Source of the DNA: Massilia sp. IC2-477
GTDB lineage: Bacteria > Pseudomonadota > Gammaproteobacteria > Burkholderiales > Burkholderiaceae_D
NCBI RefSeq assembly: GCF_020707265.1
Contig: NZ_JAJFEQ010000005.1
Coordinates: 1-64,000 of the forward strand
Length of the DNA stretch: 64,000 nt
Direction of reading: 5' to 3'
Positions 48,227 through 56,192 of the stretch are shown here, piece by piece. A program made the position numbers and the translations under genes. Under the pieces are notes generated by a model. It had not been told where the DNA came from, searched no databases, and was given only the letters and a program-made list of their open reading frames with translations. How positions within the stretch are numbered: position 1 is the stretch's first letter; the number at the start of each line of letters is the position of its first letter.

Positions 48227-48262
48227 CAAAACGGCGAGGCCCAGAGGGCACTCGCCGTTTTG
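48227..48262. terminator. Bidirectional intrinsic terminator
   Basis: Perfect 12-bp arms CAAAACGGCGAG (48227-48238) and CTCGCCGTTTTG (48251-48262) around an inner GCCC-AGA-GGGC stem. A/T tails on both sides let it end the small + strand unit and the PilZ gene on the minus strand (stop at 48282). Confidence 0.92.
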
Positions 48263-48281
48263 CTTGTGAAGCGGATCGGTA

Positions 48282-48602
48282 TCAGCGCAGGAAGCGCGCC
48301 ACCGCCGTCATCGCCGCCAGTTCCAGGTTCAGGAACTGGAAGCCGACCTTGAATTCGCCATTACTGAAGATGCAATACAGCGCCTTGGCGCGCGCGCTGA
48401 TCGGGACTTGCTTGCCGTCGACCAGCAGGTCGAAGCTGACCTGCCCGGTCTGTCCGACCAGCAGCGGGTCCGGCAGGTTGATGCTGACGCCGTTGGCGCC
48501 CAGGTCGCTGGTGCGGCCGCTGACGGGCGCCGCGCCTTCCATCGCGACGCGCGCCCGCACGCGCAGCACCTTGCGTTCGGATTTTCTTTGTTCTGTAAAC
48601 AC
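48282..48602 (-). CDS. PilZ-domain protein
   Basis: A 106-aa single-domain PilZ protein, the family of cyclic-di-GMP receptors. The RxxxR-type motif is present (RKSERKVLR near residues 6-14). The second motif, usually [D/N]xSxxG, reads SDLGANG, with Gly in place of the Ser, so nucleotide binding may be weakened. It is downstream of radA on the same strand (58 bp) and ends at a bidirectional terminator. A GGDEF-EAL protein at 58.5-61.6 kb could supply or remove the nucleotide. Confidence 0.85.
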   Translation of the reverse strand: MFTEQRKSERKVLRVRARVAMEGAAPVSGRTSDLGANGVSINLPDPLLVGQTGQVSFDLLVDGKQVPISARAKALYCIFSNGEFKVGFQFLNLELAAMTAVARFLR

Positions 48603-48660
48603 GTTAAGCCATTGAGAATACGGTTGAGCCAGGCGCTATTATAAAAGCTCGGCCGCGCAT

Positions 48661-50037
48661 TTAGTCCAGTTCGCGCAGCTTGGTAAACGCCTCGTCGATA
48701 CGCTCCACCGCCACGATGGTCATGCCCTCGATCTTCTGCTTCGGTACGTTGGCCTTCGGGATCACGGCGACCGAGAAACCGAGCTTGGCCGCCTCGCGCA
48801 GGCGCTCCTGGCCGCGCGGCGCCGGACGGATTTCGCCGGCCAAGCCGACCTCGCCGAACACCACCAGCCCACGCGGCAGCGGCTTGTTGCGCATCGACGA
48901 GTTGATCGCCAGGAGCACGGCCAGGTCGGCCGCCGGTTCGGTGATCTTCACCCCACCCACGGCATTGATGAACACGTCCTGGTCGAAGGCGGCGATGCCG
49001 GCATGGCGGTGCAGCACCGCCAGCAGCATGGCCAGGCGATTCTGTTCCAGGCCCACCGACAGCCGGCGCGCGTTCGGCAGGTGGCTGGCGTCGACCAGGG
49101 CCTGGATCTCGACCAGCAAGGGACGCGTGCCCTCCTGGGTCACCATCACGCAGGAGCCCGGCACCTGGCTGTCGTGCTGCGACAGGAACAGGGCGGACGG
49201 GTTCGACACGCCCTTCAGGCCCTTTTCCGTCATCGCGAACACGCCCAGCTCGTTGACGGCGCCGAAGCGGTTCTTGATCGCCCGCACCAGGCGGAAGCTC
49301 GACTGGGTATCGCCTTCGAAATACAGCACGGTGTCGACGATGTGCTCGAGCACGCGCGGACCGGCCAGCGCGCCCTCTTTCGTCACGTGGCCAACCAGGA
49401 TGATGGTCACCCCGGTCTGCTTGGCCACGCGGGTGAGCTGGGCCGCGCATTCGCGCACCTGGGCCACCGAGCCCGGCGCCGACGTCAGCGCGTCGGAATA
49501 CAGGGTCTGGATCGAGTCGATCACCGCCACTTCAGGCTTCAGGTCAGCCAGGGTGCCGAGGATTTTTTCTAACTGGATCTCGGCCTGGAGCTTGAGTTCG
49601 GCCGAGTCCACCGACAGGCGGCGCGCCCGCAGCGCGATCTGGGCGCCGGATTCCTCGCCGCTGACATATAGCGTGTTGCGGGTGGCGGCCAGGTTGGCCA
49701 GGGCCTGCAGCAGCAGGGTCGACTTGCCGATACCGGGGTCGCCGCCGATCAGCACCACGCCGCCCGCCACCAGGCCGCCGCCCAGCACGCGATCGAATTC
49801 CTCGATGCCGGTGCCGAAGCGCGGCACGTCGAGGGCTTCGATGTCCTTCAGGGACAGCACCGGCGCGGTCTGCGCCAGGGCCTTGTGGGCGGTCTGGGAC
49901 ATGCGGTTGACGCCGGGAGCGTCGACCACGGTTTCCACCATCGTGTTCCAGGCCTTGCAATCCGGGCACTGGCCGGACCAGCGGCTGGCGACGCCGCCAC
50001 ACTCGCTGCAGACAAAAGAGGTACGTGCCTTAGCCAT
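48661..50037 (-). CDS. radA: DNA repair protein RadA
   Basis: RecA-related ATPase that promotes branch migration in recombination. The 458-aa protein has the N-terminal zinc finger (CSECGG and CPDC), Walker A GGDPGIGKSTLL near residue 95, the RadA-specific KNRFG motif (AIKNRFGAVNELG near 250) and a C-terminal Lon-like domain (LPRGLVVFGEVGLAGEIRP). I start at ATG 50037, with GGGAAG just upstream; an in-frame ATG seven codons earlier is possible. The start overlaps the alr stop by 8 bp. Confidence 0.96.
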   Translation of the reverse strand: MAKARTSFVCSECGGVASRWSGQCPDCKAWNTMVETVVDAPGVNRMSQTAHKALAQTAPVLSLKDIEALDVPRFGTGIEEFDRVLGGGLVAGGVVLIGGDPGIGKSTLLLQALANLAATRNTLYVSGEESGAQIALRARRLSVDSAELKLQAEIQLEKILGTLADLKPEVAVIDSIQTLYSDALTSAPGSVAQVRECAAQLTRVAKQTGVTIILVGHVTKEGALAGPRVLEHIVDTVLYFEGDTQSSFRLVRAIKNRFGAVNELGVFAMTEKGLKGVSNPSALFLSQHDSQVPGSCVMVTQEGTRPLLVEIQALVDASHLPNARRLSVGLEQNRLAMLLAVLHRHAGIAAFDQDVFINAVGGVKITEPAADLAVLLAINSSMRNKPLPRGLVVFGEVGLAGEIRPAPRGQERLREAAKLGFSVAVIPKANVPKQKIEGMTIVAVERIDEAFTKLRELD

Positions 50038-51136
50038 CGCTTCCCATTCTTCCTTCAAGTACGCGCACCCGCGGGGCGAGTGCGCACATCAGTTCATAGC
50101 CGATCGTGCCGGCGGCCTGGGCCACCTCGTCGATCGGCAGGCCGTCGCCCCATAGCAGCACCTTGCTGCCGACCCGGGCATTGGGCACCGGGGTGAGATC
50201 CACCGTCATCATATCCATCGACACCCGGCCCACCAGAGTGGTTCGCCTGCCGTCGACGATCACCGGGGTGCCGTGCGGCGCGTGGCGCGGGTAGCCGTCG
50301 GCATAGCCGCAGGCCACCACCCCCACCGTCATCGGCCCCGGCGCTTCGAAACGGCTGCCGTAGCCGACCGTCTCGCCCGCCTCCAGCTGCTGGATCCCGA
50401 TGATCTCCGAGCGCAGGGTCATGGTCGGACGCAGGCCGTAGTCCGCCGCCGCCCGTCCGCCCGGGGTGCCGCCGTACAGCATGATGCCGGGGCGGACCCA
50501 GTCGTTCGACAGCATGCCGGCCAGCTCGGCGCCGTGCAGCACACCGCCGGAATTCGACAGGCTGCGCTCGCCCGGCAAGTCGCCCGCGCCATACTGGAAG
50601 CGGCGCACCTGTTCGGCGATGGTCAGGCGCGGGTGCTCCAGCTCGTCCGCATTGGCGAAGTGGGTCATGTGGGTGATGTTGCGGATGCCCGGGATGGCGC
50701 GCAGGCGCTTGTACGCGGCCGCGTACTCGTCCGGCGTAAAGCCCAGGCGGTTCATCCCCGTATTCATCTTCAGGTGCACGTCGATCGGGCGGTACAGCTG
50801 GGTATATTCCAGCATCTTGACCTGCTCGATGTTGTGGACCGTACTATTGATATTGTGTTCGGCCAGCAGCGGCACGTCCGAGGCATCGAAAATCCCCTCC
50901 AGCAGCAGGATCGGCTTGATCCAGCCCGCTTCGCGCAGGCGCAGCGCGTTTTCGGTTTCCACCAAGGCCAGGCCGTCGGCCTGGGCAAAGCCGCGCATGC
51001 CGCGTTCGAGCCCGTGACCATAGGCGTTGGCCTTGACCACGGCCCAGATCTTCGCGAGCGGCGCCTCAGTGCGCACCCGGGACAGGTTGTGCTGCATCGA
51101 GTCGAGGTGGATGGTGGCGGAAAGCGGTCGGGGCAT
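50030..51136 (-). CDS. alr: Alanine racemase
   Basis: PLP enzyme interconverting L- and D-alanine for peptidoglycan. The 368-aa protein has the PLP Lys35 in VVKANAYGHG, the catalytic-Tyr region with VGYGSRFEAPG, and VSMDMMTVDLT in the C-terminal barrel. It overlaps radA by 8 bp at its 3' end and is divergent from lplT, the arrangement common in betaproteobacteria. Whether it corresponds to Alr or DadX cannot be decided; no dadA is nearby. Confidence 0.95.
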   Translation of the reverse strand: MPRPLSATIHLDSMQHNLSRVRTEAPLAKIWAVVKANAYGHGLERGMRGFAQADGLALVETENALRLREAGWIKPILLLEGIFDASDVPLLAEHNINSTVHNIEQVKMLEYTQLYRPIDVHLKMNTGMNRLGFTPDEYAAAYKRLRAIPGIRNITHMTHFANADELEHPRLTIAEQVRRFQYGAGDLPGERSLSNSGGVLHGAELAGMLSNDWVRPGIMLYGGTPGGRAAADYGLRPTMTLRSEIIGIQQLEAGETVGYGSRFEAPGPMTVGVVACGYADGYPRHAPHGTPVIVDGRRTTLVGRVSMDMMTVDLTPVPNARVGSKVLLWGDGLPIDEVAQAAGTIGYELMCALAPRVRVLEGRMGSDG

Positions 51137-51284
51137 GGCAAAAACCGGCTTCGAGCGGTGTGGGGAACAAGGGGTCTATTTTACCGGACCGGGCCCGACT
51201 ACGCTTTTGACATGGCGGGTTTTCTTTTGGCGCAGGGGGCATTCATGGTATAAAGCAACTCGGACCAGTTTTTACTCTTTTCGA

Positions 51285-52535
51285 ATGAACCGTGGTTTTT
51301 ATACCATCATGGCGGCGCAGTTCTTCTCGTCGCTGGCAGACAATGCGCTCCTCTTTGTTGCGATCCGTCTGCTGACGTCGATGAACGCCCCGGCTTCACT
51401 GACTCCCCTGCTGAAGCTGTCATTCGTACTCTTCTACGTACTGCTGGCCGCCTTCGTCGGCGCGTTCGCCGATTCGCTGCCCAAGGGCCGCGTGATGTTC
51501 ATCGCGAACCTGATCAAGATTTCCGGCTGCGCGCTGATGTTCTTCGGCGTGCATCCGCTGCTGGCTTATGCCGTGGTCGGCTTCGGCGCTGCCGTCTATT
51601 CCCCTGCCAAGTACGGCATCCTGACCGAACTGCTGCCGCCCGAGAAGCTGGTGCCGGCCAATGGCTGGATCGAAGGCCTGACCGTGATGTCGATCATCCT
51701 CGGCACCGTGCTGGGCGGGACCCTGGCGGGCGAGCGCGGCTCCGCCTTCCTCCTCAGCCTCGGTGTGCCGGGCCTCGACACCGGCGCCCATGCCGCAATG
51801 AGCGTGGTGGTCGTGATCTACGTGCTGGCCGCCCTGTTCAACCTGCGCATCCCGGATACCGGCGCGCGCTACGAGCACCAAGAGCGCAATCCGGCCAAGC
51901 TGATCGCCGATTTCGCCAACTGCTCGGCCACCCTGTGGCGCGACAAGCTGGGCCAGATCTCGCTGGCCGTGACCACCCTGTTCTGGGGCGCCGGCGCAAC
52001 CCTGCAGTTCATCGTGCTGGAATGGGCCGAGCGCTCGCTGCACATGCCGCTCGACAAGGCCAGCAACCTGATCGGCGTATTCGCGATCGGCGTGGCCCTG
52101 GGCGCGGCGATGGCCGCGCGCATGATCCCGCTGCGCAAGTCGCTGACCGTGATCCCGCTCGGGATCATCATGGGCCTGGTGGTCTGCATCATGATTTTCG
52201 TGACCTCGGTGACCCTGGCGTTCCCGCTGCTGGCCCTGATCGGCTTCCTGGCAGGCTTCTTCGTGGTGCCGATGAACGCCCTGCTGCAGCACCGCGGCCA
52301 CGTCCTGATGAGCGCTGGCCACTCGATCGCGGTCCAGAACTTCAACGAGAACCTGTCGATCCTGACCATGCTGGCGCTGTACGCGATCATGATCACCTTG
52401 AACCTGGACCTGGACATCATCATCGTCCTGTTCGGCACCTCGCTGGCCGCTCTCATGTACTTCATCGGGCGCCGCCACGCGGCCAACCAGCGCGAGCACG
52501 ATTCGCTGGCGCTGATCGGCGAGGAAAAACACTGA
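51285..52535 (+). CDS. lplT: Lysophospholipid transporter LplT
   Basis: MFS-type flippase that returns lysophospholipids from the periplasmic leaflet for re-acylation. The 416-aa protein has 12 predicted helices with MNRGFYTIMAAQFFSSLADN at the N-terminus, and the characteristic YSPAKYGILTELLPPEKLVPANGW region near 105-130. The frame is open further upstream; ATG 51285 gives the correct family N-terminus. The acyltransferase partner Aas is not present here. An imperfect hairpin follows the stop. Confidence 0.94.
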   Translation: MNRGFYTIMAAQFFSSLADNALLFVAIRLLTSMNAPASLTPLLKLSFVLFYVLLAAFVGAFADSLPKGRVMFIANLIKISGCALMFFGVHPLLAYAVVGFGAAVYSPAKYGILTELLPPEKLVPANGWIEGLTVMSIILGTVLGGTLAGERGSAFLLSLGVPGLDTGAHAAMSVVVVIYVLAALFNLRIPDTGARYEHQERNPAKLIADFANCSATLWRDKLGQISLAVTTLFWGAGATLQFIVLEWAERSLHMPLDKASNLIGVFAIGVALGAAMAARMIPLRKSLTVIPLGIIMGLVVCIMIFVTSVTLAFPLLALIGFLAGFFVVPMNALLQHRGHVLMSAGHSIAVQNFNENLSILTMLALYAIMITLNLDLDIIIVLFGTSLAALMYFIGRRHAANQREHDSLALIGEEKH

Positions 52536-52543
52536 TTCATTCC

Positions 52544-52578
52544 ACGTATTACAGGGGCGCAAAACCTCTGTGATACGT
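52544..52578. terminator. Bidirectional hairpin between lplT and the DUF1853 gene
   Basis: Imperfect 14-bp arms (ACGTATTACAGGGG at 52544-52557 and CCTCTGTGATACGT at 52565-52578) with two non-Watson-Crick positions and a 7-nt loop, lying directly between the two convergent stop codons. Confidence 0.65.
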
Positions 52579-52579
52579 A

Positions 52580-53533
52580 TCACACGGCCTTGACCATCCG
52601 TCGTGCGGCGGCGCGCTCGCGCCAGTCGTTCGGCACGATGAAGCCGCGCTCGACTTCCTCGATCGTCCCCGGCGTGTAACGCACGCTGGATACCAGCACC
52701 GGCGTCGATGAGGTCTCGAACTGGGCCGACAGCTCGGCGTGGAGCTGGGCGCGACTGAGCATCCAGGTCGCCGACGCCGCCTTGAACGGCGCCAGCCACT
52801 GTAGGCGCGGCAGCATCAGGAATTCTTCACCCGCTAGCCCGTCGATCTCGTCCAGCGAGCACCAGAAACCGCGGCAATGGCCGGCGGCGATGCCGCGCAT
52901 GTCGGGCCAGGAGCCGGCCGGGTAGAACAGCCAGCCCTTCACCAATGCCCGGGCCCTGGACACGGGACGCGGCAGCAGGGCCTGGGCGGCCGGATGCGCG
53001 CCCAGACTGAGCTGGCGCTCGAACACCTTGCGCATCTTGATCCCGAGGCTGTCGGCCAAGTTGGGACCGACCAAAGCATCGAATTGTTGGCCGCCCTCCC
53101 CGTCCAACAGGTAAAACTTGGTGGCGAACTCGATGTGCTCGAGCGCCTCGGCACCGTCTTCCAGCAGAAAGTCGAATTCGCCGATGGTGTCATTGGGGCT
53201 GGCGCGTACCTGCAGGCCGTGCGCCACCAGGCGGCCCTGCTCCTGGTAATAGACGGCCATCAGCTTTTCGGCATACAGGCCGAGGCGCGTGTAAATCTTG
53301 CCGCCCAGCGCCGCGTCGAGCGGCGCCGGATCGAAGTCGAGGCGCGCGAGCCAGTCGGCGACGTCAAGGCCTACCGGACCGATGGTGGCGATGCGGCCGG
53401 CCCATTGCGGGTCGTCGGCATCGAGCAGGTCCGGCGCGTCGAGCAGCCAGGCCAGCGCCCGCACCCGGGCGCGCCGCAGGTGGCCCCAGCGGCGGTGAAA
53501 GCCTTGCTGGTAGCTCTCAGCCGGCGCGTCCAT
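52580..53533 (-). CDS. DUF1853 family protein
   Basis: A 317-aa protein of the DUF1853 family, which has a nuclease-like core but no established function. Recognisable parts are DTIGEFDFLLED and HIEFATKFYLLD near 120-150, resembling the acidic-Lys pattern of PD-(D/E)xK folds. It starts inside the end of the uracil-glycosylase gene (17-bp overlap), so it belongs to the tsaB-rimI-glycosylase operon. A link to DNA repair is inferred from context only. Confidence 0.82.
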   Translation of the reverse strand: MDAPAESYQQGFHRRWGHLRRARVRALAWLLDAPDLLDADDPQWAGRIATIGPVGLDVADWLARLDFDPAPLDAALGGKIYTRLGLYAEKLMAVYYQEQGRLVAHGLQVRASPNDTIGEFDFLLEDGAEALEHIEFATKFYLLDGEGGQQFDALVGPNLADSLGIKMRKVFERQLSLGAHPAAQALLPRPVSRARALVKGWLFYPAGSWPDMRGIAAGHCRGFWCSLDEIDGLAGEEFLMLPRLQWLAPFKAASATWMLSRAQLHAELSAQFETSSTPVLVSSVRYTPGTIEEVERGFIVPNDWRERAAARRMVKAV

Positions 53534-54380
53534 GTTCGGATCGAGCGCGGCACAGGTCGGCCCAGGCCAGCGCCTTGTCGGGGCCCCGGCGCAGCAGTTC
53601 GCCCGGATGCAGGGTCGCCACCAGCGGCACCGCGCCCAGCGCATGCACCGCGCCGCGGCTGCCCGCGAGCGGCTCCGCCAGCGGTTTGCCGAGCAGGCCG
53701 TTGGCGGCCACCTGGCCCAGGGTCAGCACCAGGCCAGCGCCCGTCAGTTCGCGCTCGCGCTCCAGGAAGGGACGGCAGGCCGCCGCTTCTTCGAGGGTGG
53801 GCGCGCGGTCCCCGCCATTCGCATTCGCGGGACGGCATTTCACCAGGGCGGTCACGTACACATCGCTTTCCCTCGACATGCCGACCGCCGCCAGCATGTT
53901 GTCGAGCAGCTTGCCCGGCTCGCCCGTCATCGGCGAGCCCGCTTTTTCGTCCAGGGCGCTGGCGGTGCCTGCCGCGACCAGCCAGCGGGCCTGGCGCGCG
54001 CCGCTGCCCAGCACCGGCTTGCGCCCTTCGCTGCAGGCGCTGCAGTGCTTGCAGCTGGCAATGGCCTGGCGCAGCGCGGCCCAGTCCATGGTGGAGACAT
54101 CGGCGCGTTCGGACTCGGCCACGTCGCCCCAGGCACTGTCCTCGACGGGCGGCGGCGTCCACGCGGGACGGACAGGCGCTTCGGCGACCTGGCGCGGCAT
54201 CGGGGGTGGGGCCAGCGGCTGCGGCGCCTGCGGCGCGACCGCCTCGATCACGGCCACAGTCTCGGGCGCGGGTTCCGGGGCGGCAGCCGGCTCGGGCTGC
54301 GGCGCGGCGCGCGGGCTCCACAGCGGGCCGATGCCCATCTCGGCCAGGAAGGCCGCGTCGCGGTCGCTGATACGATTCAC
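53517..54380 (-). CDS. Uracil-DNA glycosylase, iron-sulfur family 4-like
   Basis: Removes uracil from DNA. The C-terminal 200 residues show the iron-sulfur type: cysteines in CKHCSAC, VKCRPAN and AACRPFL, and the late HPGELLRRG motif. The first 90 residues are Pro/Ala-rich linker without a domain. I take GTG 54380 as start, because it overlaps the rimI stop as GTGA and gives NRISDRDAAFLAEMGI at the N-terminus; the frame is open further upstream. 287 aa. The operon tsaB-rimI-glycosylase is typical of betaproteobacteria. Confidence 0.88.
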   Translation of the reverse strand: MNRISDRDAAFLAEMGIGPLWSPRAAPQPEPAAAPEPAPETVAVIEAVAPQAPQPLAPPPMPRQVAEAPVRPAWTPPPVEDSAWGDVAESERADVSTMDWAALRQAIASCKHCSACSEGRKPVLGSGARQARWLVAAGTASALDEKAGSPMTGEPGKLLDNMLAAVGMSRESDVYVTALVKCRPANANGGDRAPTLEEAAACRPFLERERELTGAGLVLTLGQVAANGLLGKPLAEPLAGSRGAVHALGAVPLVATLHPGELLRRGPDKALAWADLCRARSEHGRAG

Positions 54381-54847
54381 AAGTCGATCCTCATCACGAT
54401 GGCGTCCTCGCGCTGGCCGCCATGCGCCGGATAATAGCCCTTGCGGCGGCCGATCTCGCGGTAGCCGTAGCGCCGGTAGACGGCCAGCGCGCGCTCGTTG
54501 GACGGGCGCACTTCCAGTAGCACCGAGGCCATGCCCTGCTCGCGCGCCCGCTCGCCGATCCGGTCCAGCAGGTGGCGTCCCAGGCCCTGGCGCTGGCGCC
54601 CGGCGGCGACTGCCACGTCCAGCAGGTGGGCTTCGTCCACCGCGTACATCAACAGATAATAACCAGCCAGGGCGCCCGATTCGTCGCGCGCAGTCCAGGC
54701 ATCGTAGCCGCTGGCCAGCGACTCGCTGAAGTTGGCGCGGCTCCAGGGGTACGGGAACACGCTGCATTCGAGCGCGTGGACCTCGTCCACGTCGCTTGCT
54801 GCCATCGGCGCGAAGCGCAGGCGGGTGAGCTCAGTCAGCACCGTCAT
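54377..54847 (-). CDS. rimI: Ribosomal protein alanine N-acetyltransferase
   Basis: GNAT enzyme that acetylates the N-terminal Ala of ribosomal protein S18. The 156-aa protein has the acetyl-CoA loop RQRQGLGRHLL near residue 87, the EVRPSNERALAVYRRYGYREIG core and KGYYPAHGG near the end, all typical. Start ATG overlaps the tsaB stop (ATGA) and its own stop overlaps the glycosylase GTG. The frame is open upstream into tsaB but that part is not coding. Confidence 0.94.
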   Translation of the reverse strand: MTVLTELTRLRFAPMAASDVDEVHALECSVFPYPWSRANFSESLASGYDAWTARDESGALAGYYLLMYAVDEAHLLDVAVAAGRQRQGLGRHLLDRIGERAREQGMASVLLEVRPSNERALAVYRRYGYREIGRRKGYYPAHGGQREDAIVMRIDL

Positions 54848-55560
54848 GCCCCGGCCTTTGCAGCATTGATCGCCTGGCGCTCGGCGCTGGTGTAGGCGAC
54901 CTTGTTGCGCAGGTAGATCGGCTGGGCCTGGGCCGGCGGCACGGCCAGCCCCGCAGCCAGCGCCGGGGCGCCCAGCAGCGCCAGTTCGCGCGCGTGCGGC
55001 AGGATGTCGCGCAGTGCACCTTCGGCAAAGGGCTTGCCGGCAAACGCGTCCGGATAGGCGGAAAAACCATTGCCGCAGGCGGCCAGGCCGGCGGCCGGCA
55101 GCGGTGCGACGTCCTGCGGCGCGCACAGTGCGGGCGCGGCGACTTCGCGCCAGGCGCCGCGTGCGGCATCGAATGCATACTGGGCCCAGTAGACCTCACC
55201 CATGCGCGCATCCAGCACGGTCAGCACCTCGGTTGCCCCGGTACGTGCGCGGCAGCTTTCCGCCATCGCCTCGAGTGTCACCAGCGGCAGCACCGGCAGA
55301 CTGGCGCCGAAGGCCAGGCCCTGGGCCACGCCGCAGGCGGTGCGCACGCCCGTGAAGGAGCCGGGACCGGCGCCAAACGCGACCGCGTCGCAGTCGGCCA
55401 GCTGGATCCCGGCTTCGCCCAGCAGTTCCTGCACCATGGGCAGGACCGATTGCGAATGGGTGCGCACGCCGGAAGTGGAACGGGCGATGACGTGGTCCCC
55501 GTCGAGCAGCGCGCAGGAGGCGAGCTCGGACGAGGTTTCGATGGCGAGAATCTTGGGCAT
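54844..55560 (-). CDS. tsaB: tRNA threonylcarbamoyladenosine synthesis protein TsaB
   Basis: Non-catalytic partner of TsaD in making t6A37 of ANN-reading tRNAs. The 238-aa protein begins ILAIETSSELASCALLD and has AFGAGPGSFTGVRTACGVAQGL, hallmarks of the ASKHA-fold TsaB/YeaZ family. It is the first gene of the operon with rimI and the uracil glycosylase, divergent from the thioredoxin-like gene (82 bp apart). Confidence 0.95.
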   Translation of the reverse strand: MPKILAIETSSELASCALLDGDHVIARSTSGVRTHSQSVLPMVQELLGEAGIQLADCDAVAFGAGPGSFTGVRTACGVAQGLAFGASLPVLPLVTLEAMAESCRARTGATEVLTVLDARMGEVYWAQYAFDAARGAWREVAAPALCAPQDVAPLPAAGLAACGNGFSAYPDAFAGKPFAEGALRDILPHARELALLGAPALAAGLAVPPAQAQPIYLRNKVAYTSAERQAINAAKAGA

Positions 55561-55642
55561 GGCGTTATTTTACCTGCTCGGCCGAGCCTCGGCCACGTCG
55601 CGGCCACGGCGCGCGGACACAACACACGGTACAATCCGGCAC

Positions 55643-56062
55643 ATGCAAAGCCTGACCCTGGATTCCGACAACCGCGCCGCCATTGCCGCCGCCATCGACG
55701 GCGACAGCTTGATGGTCGCCTGCCTGTGCGCCGCCTGGTGCGGCACCTGCTCGTCCTACCGCGCCACCTTCGAGGAGCTGGCCACGCGCCACCCTGACAA
55801 GACTTTCGTCTGGATCGATATCGAAGACCAGGCCGACGTGGTCGGCGACCTGGACGTGGAAAACTTCCCCACCCTGCTGGTGCAGCGCGGCGATACGGTC
55901 GCCTTCTTCGGCACCATGCTGCCCGACGGCGCCGTGGCCGATCGCCTGGTGCAGGCGCAGGCCGCCGCCACGCTGGACGAGCTGGCGCGCCTGGCCGCGT
56001 CCAGCGAAGAGCGGCGCGGCTGGCAGCGCGACTGCAACCTGCGCGTGCTGCTCGCTGCGTAG
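55643..56062 (+). CDS. Thioredoxin-fold protein (WCGTC)
   Basis: A 139-aa cytoplasmic thioredoxin-family protein. The active-site is AWCGTCSSY (Cys33 and Cys36) with CGTC rather than the CGPC of classical thioredoxins; cis-Pro lies in ENFPTLLV near residue 75. There is no signal peptide. ATG 55643 is the start; the frame is open upstream over the tsaB promoter. The TAG stop (56060-56062) is supplied by the palindromic repeat inserted at 56059-56192, so the native C-terminus may have been altered. Confidence 0.88.
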   Translation: MQSLTLDSDNRAAIAAAIDGDSLMVACLCAAWCGTCSSYRATFEELATRHPDKTFVWIDIEDQADVVGDLDVENFPTLLVQRGDTVAFFGTMLPDGAVADRLVQAQAAATLDELARLAASSEERRGWQRDCNLRVLLAA

Positions 56063-56192
56063 GGTGGGCGGATTCTCCGCCCACGCGGTGATGGTTGTCG
56101 ATTGAGCAGTCGCGTCGTCAGATCTAGTGTCAGCCGACCGCGTGGGCGTTCGTGTTTCAGGCCACTGGCCTGAAACACCCCGCCCACCCTAC
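56059..56192. repeat. Palindromic repeat element, copy B (134 bp) with nested palindrome
   Basis: Inverted ends GTAGGGTGGGCGG (from 56059) and CCGCCCACCCTAC (to 56192). The TAG in each end is the stop codon of one flanking gene: the thioredoxin-like gene (56060-56062) and the molybdopterin subunit gene (56189-56191 on the minus strand). The core TTGAGCAGTCGCGTCGTCA (56102-56120) is close to copy C. The right arm is interrupted by a perfect short palindrome with arms GTTTCAGGCCA and TGGCCTGAAAC (56154-56176). Confidence 0.85.

Larger units (their letters stand above)
47762..48281. other. Intergenic region upstream of pstS
   Basis: From pstS outward this holds the pstS leader, the PHO box and promoter, about 140 bp without features, and then the small + strand unit at 48.0-48.26 kb ending in a bidirectional terminator. 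No larger gene is supported. Confidence 0.6.

Noticed and set aside
48020..48229. A 69-codon minus strand frame with one hydrophobic segment
   Set aside because: It begins within a terminator arm and overlaps the + strand small unit; codon third positions in its second half are not GC-rich. Neither strand is proven, but the + strand has the better transcription context.
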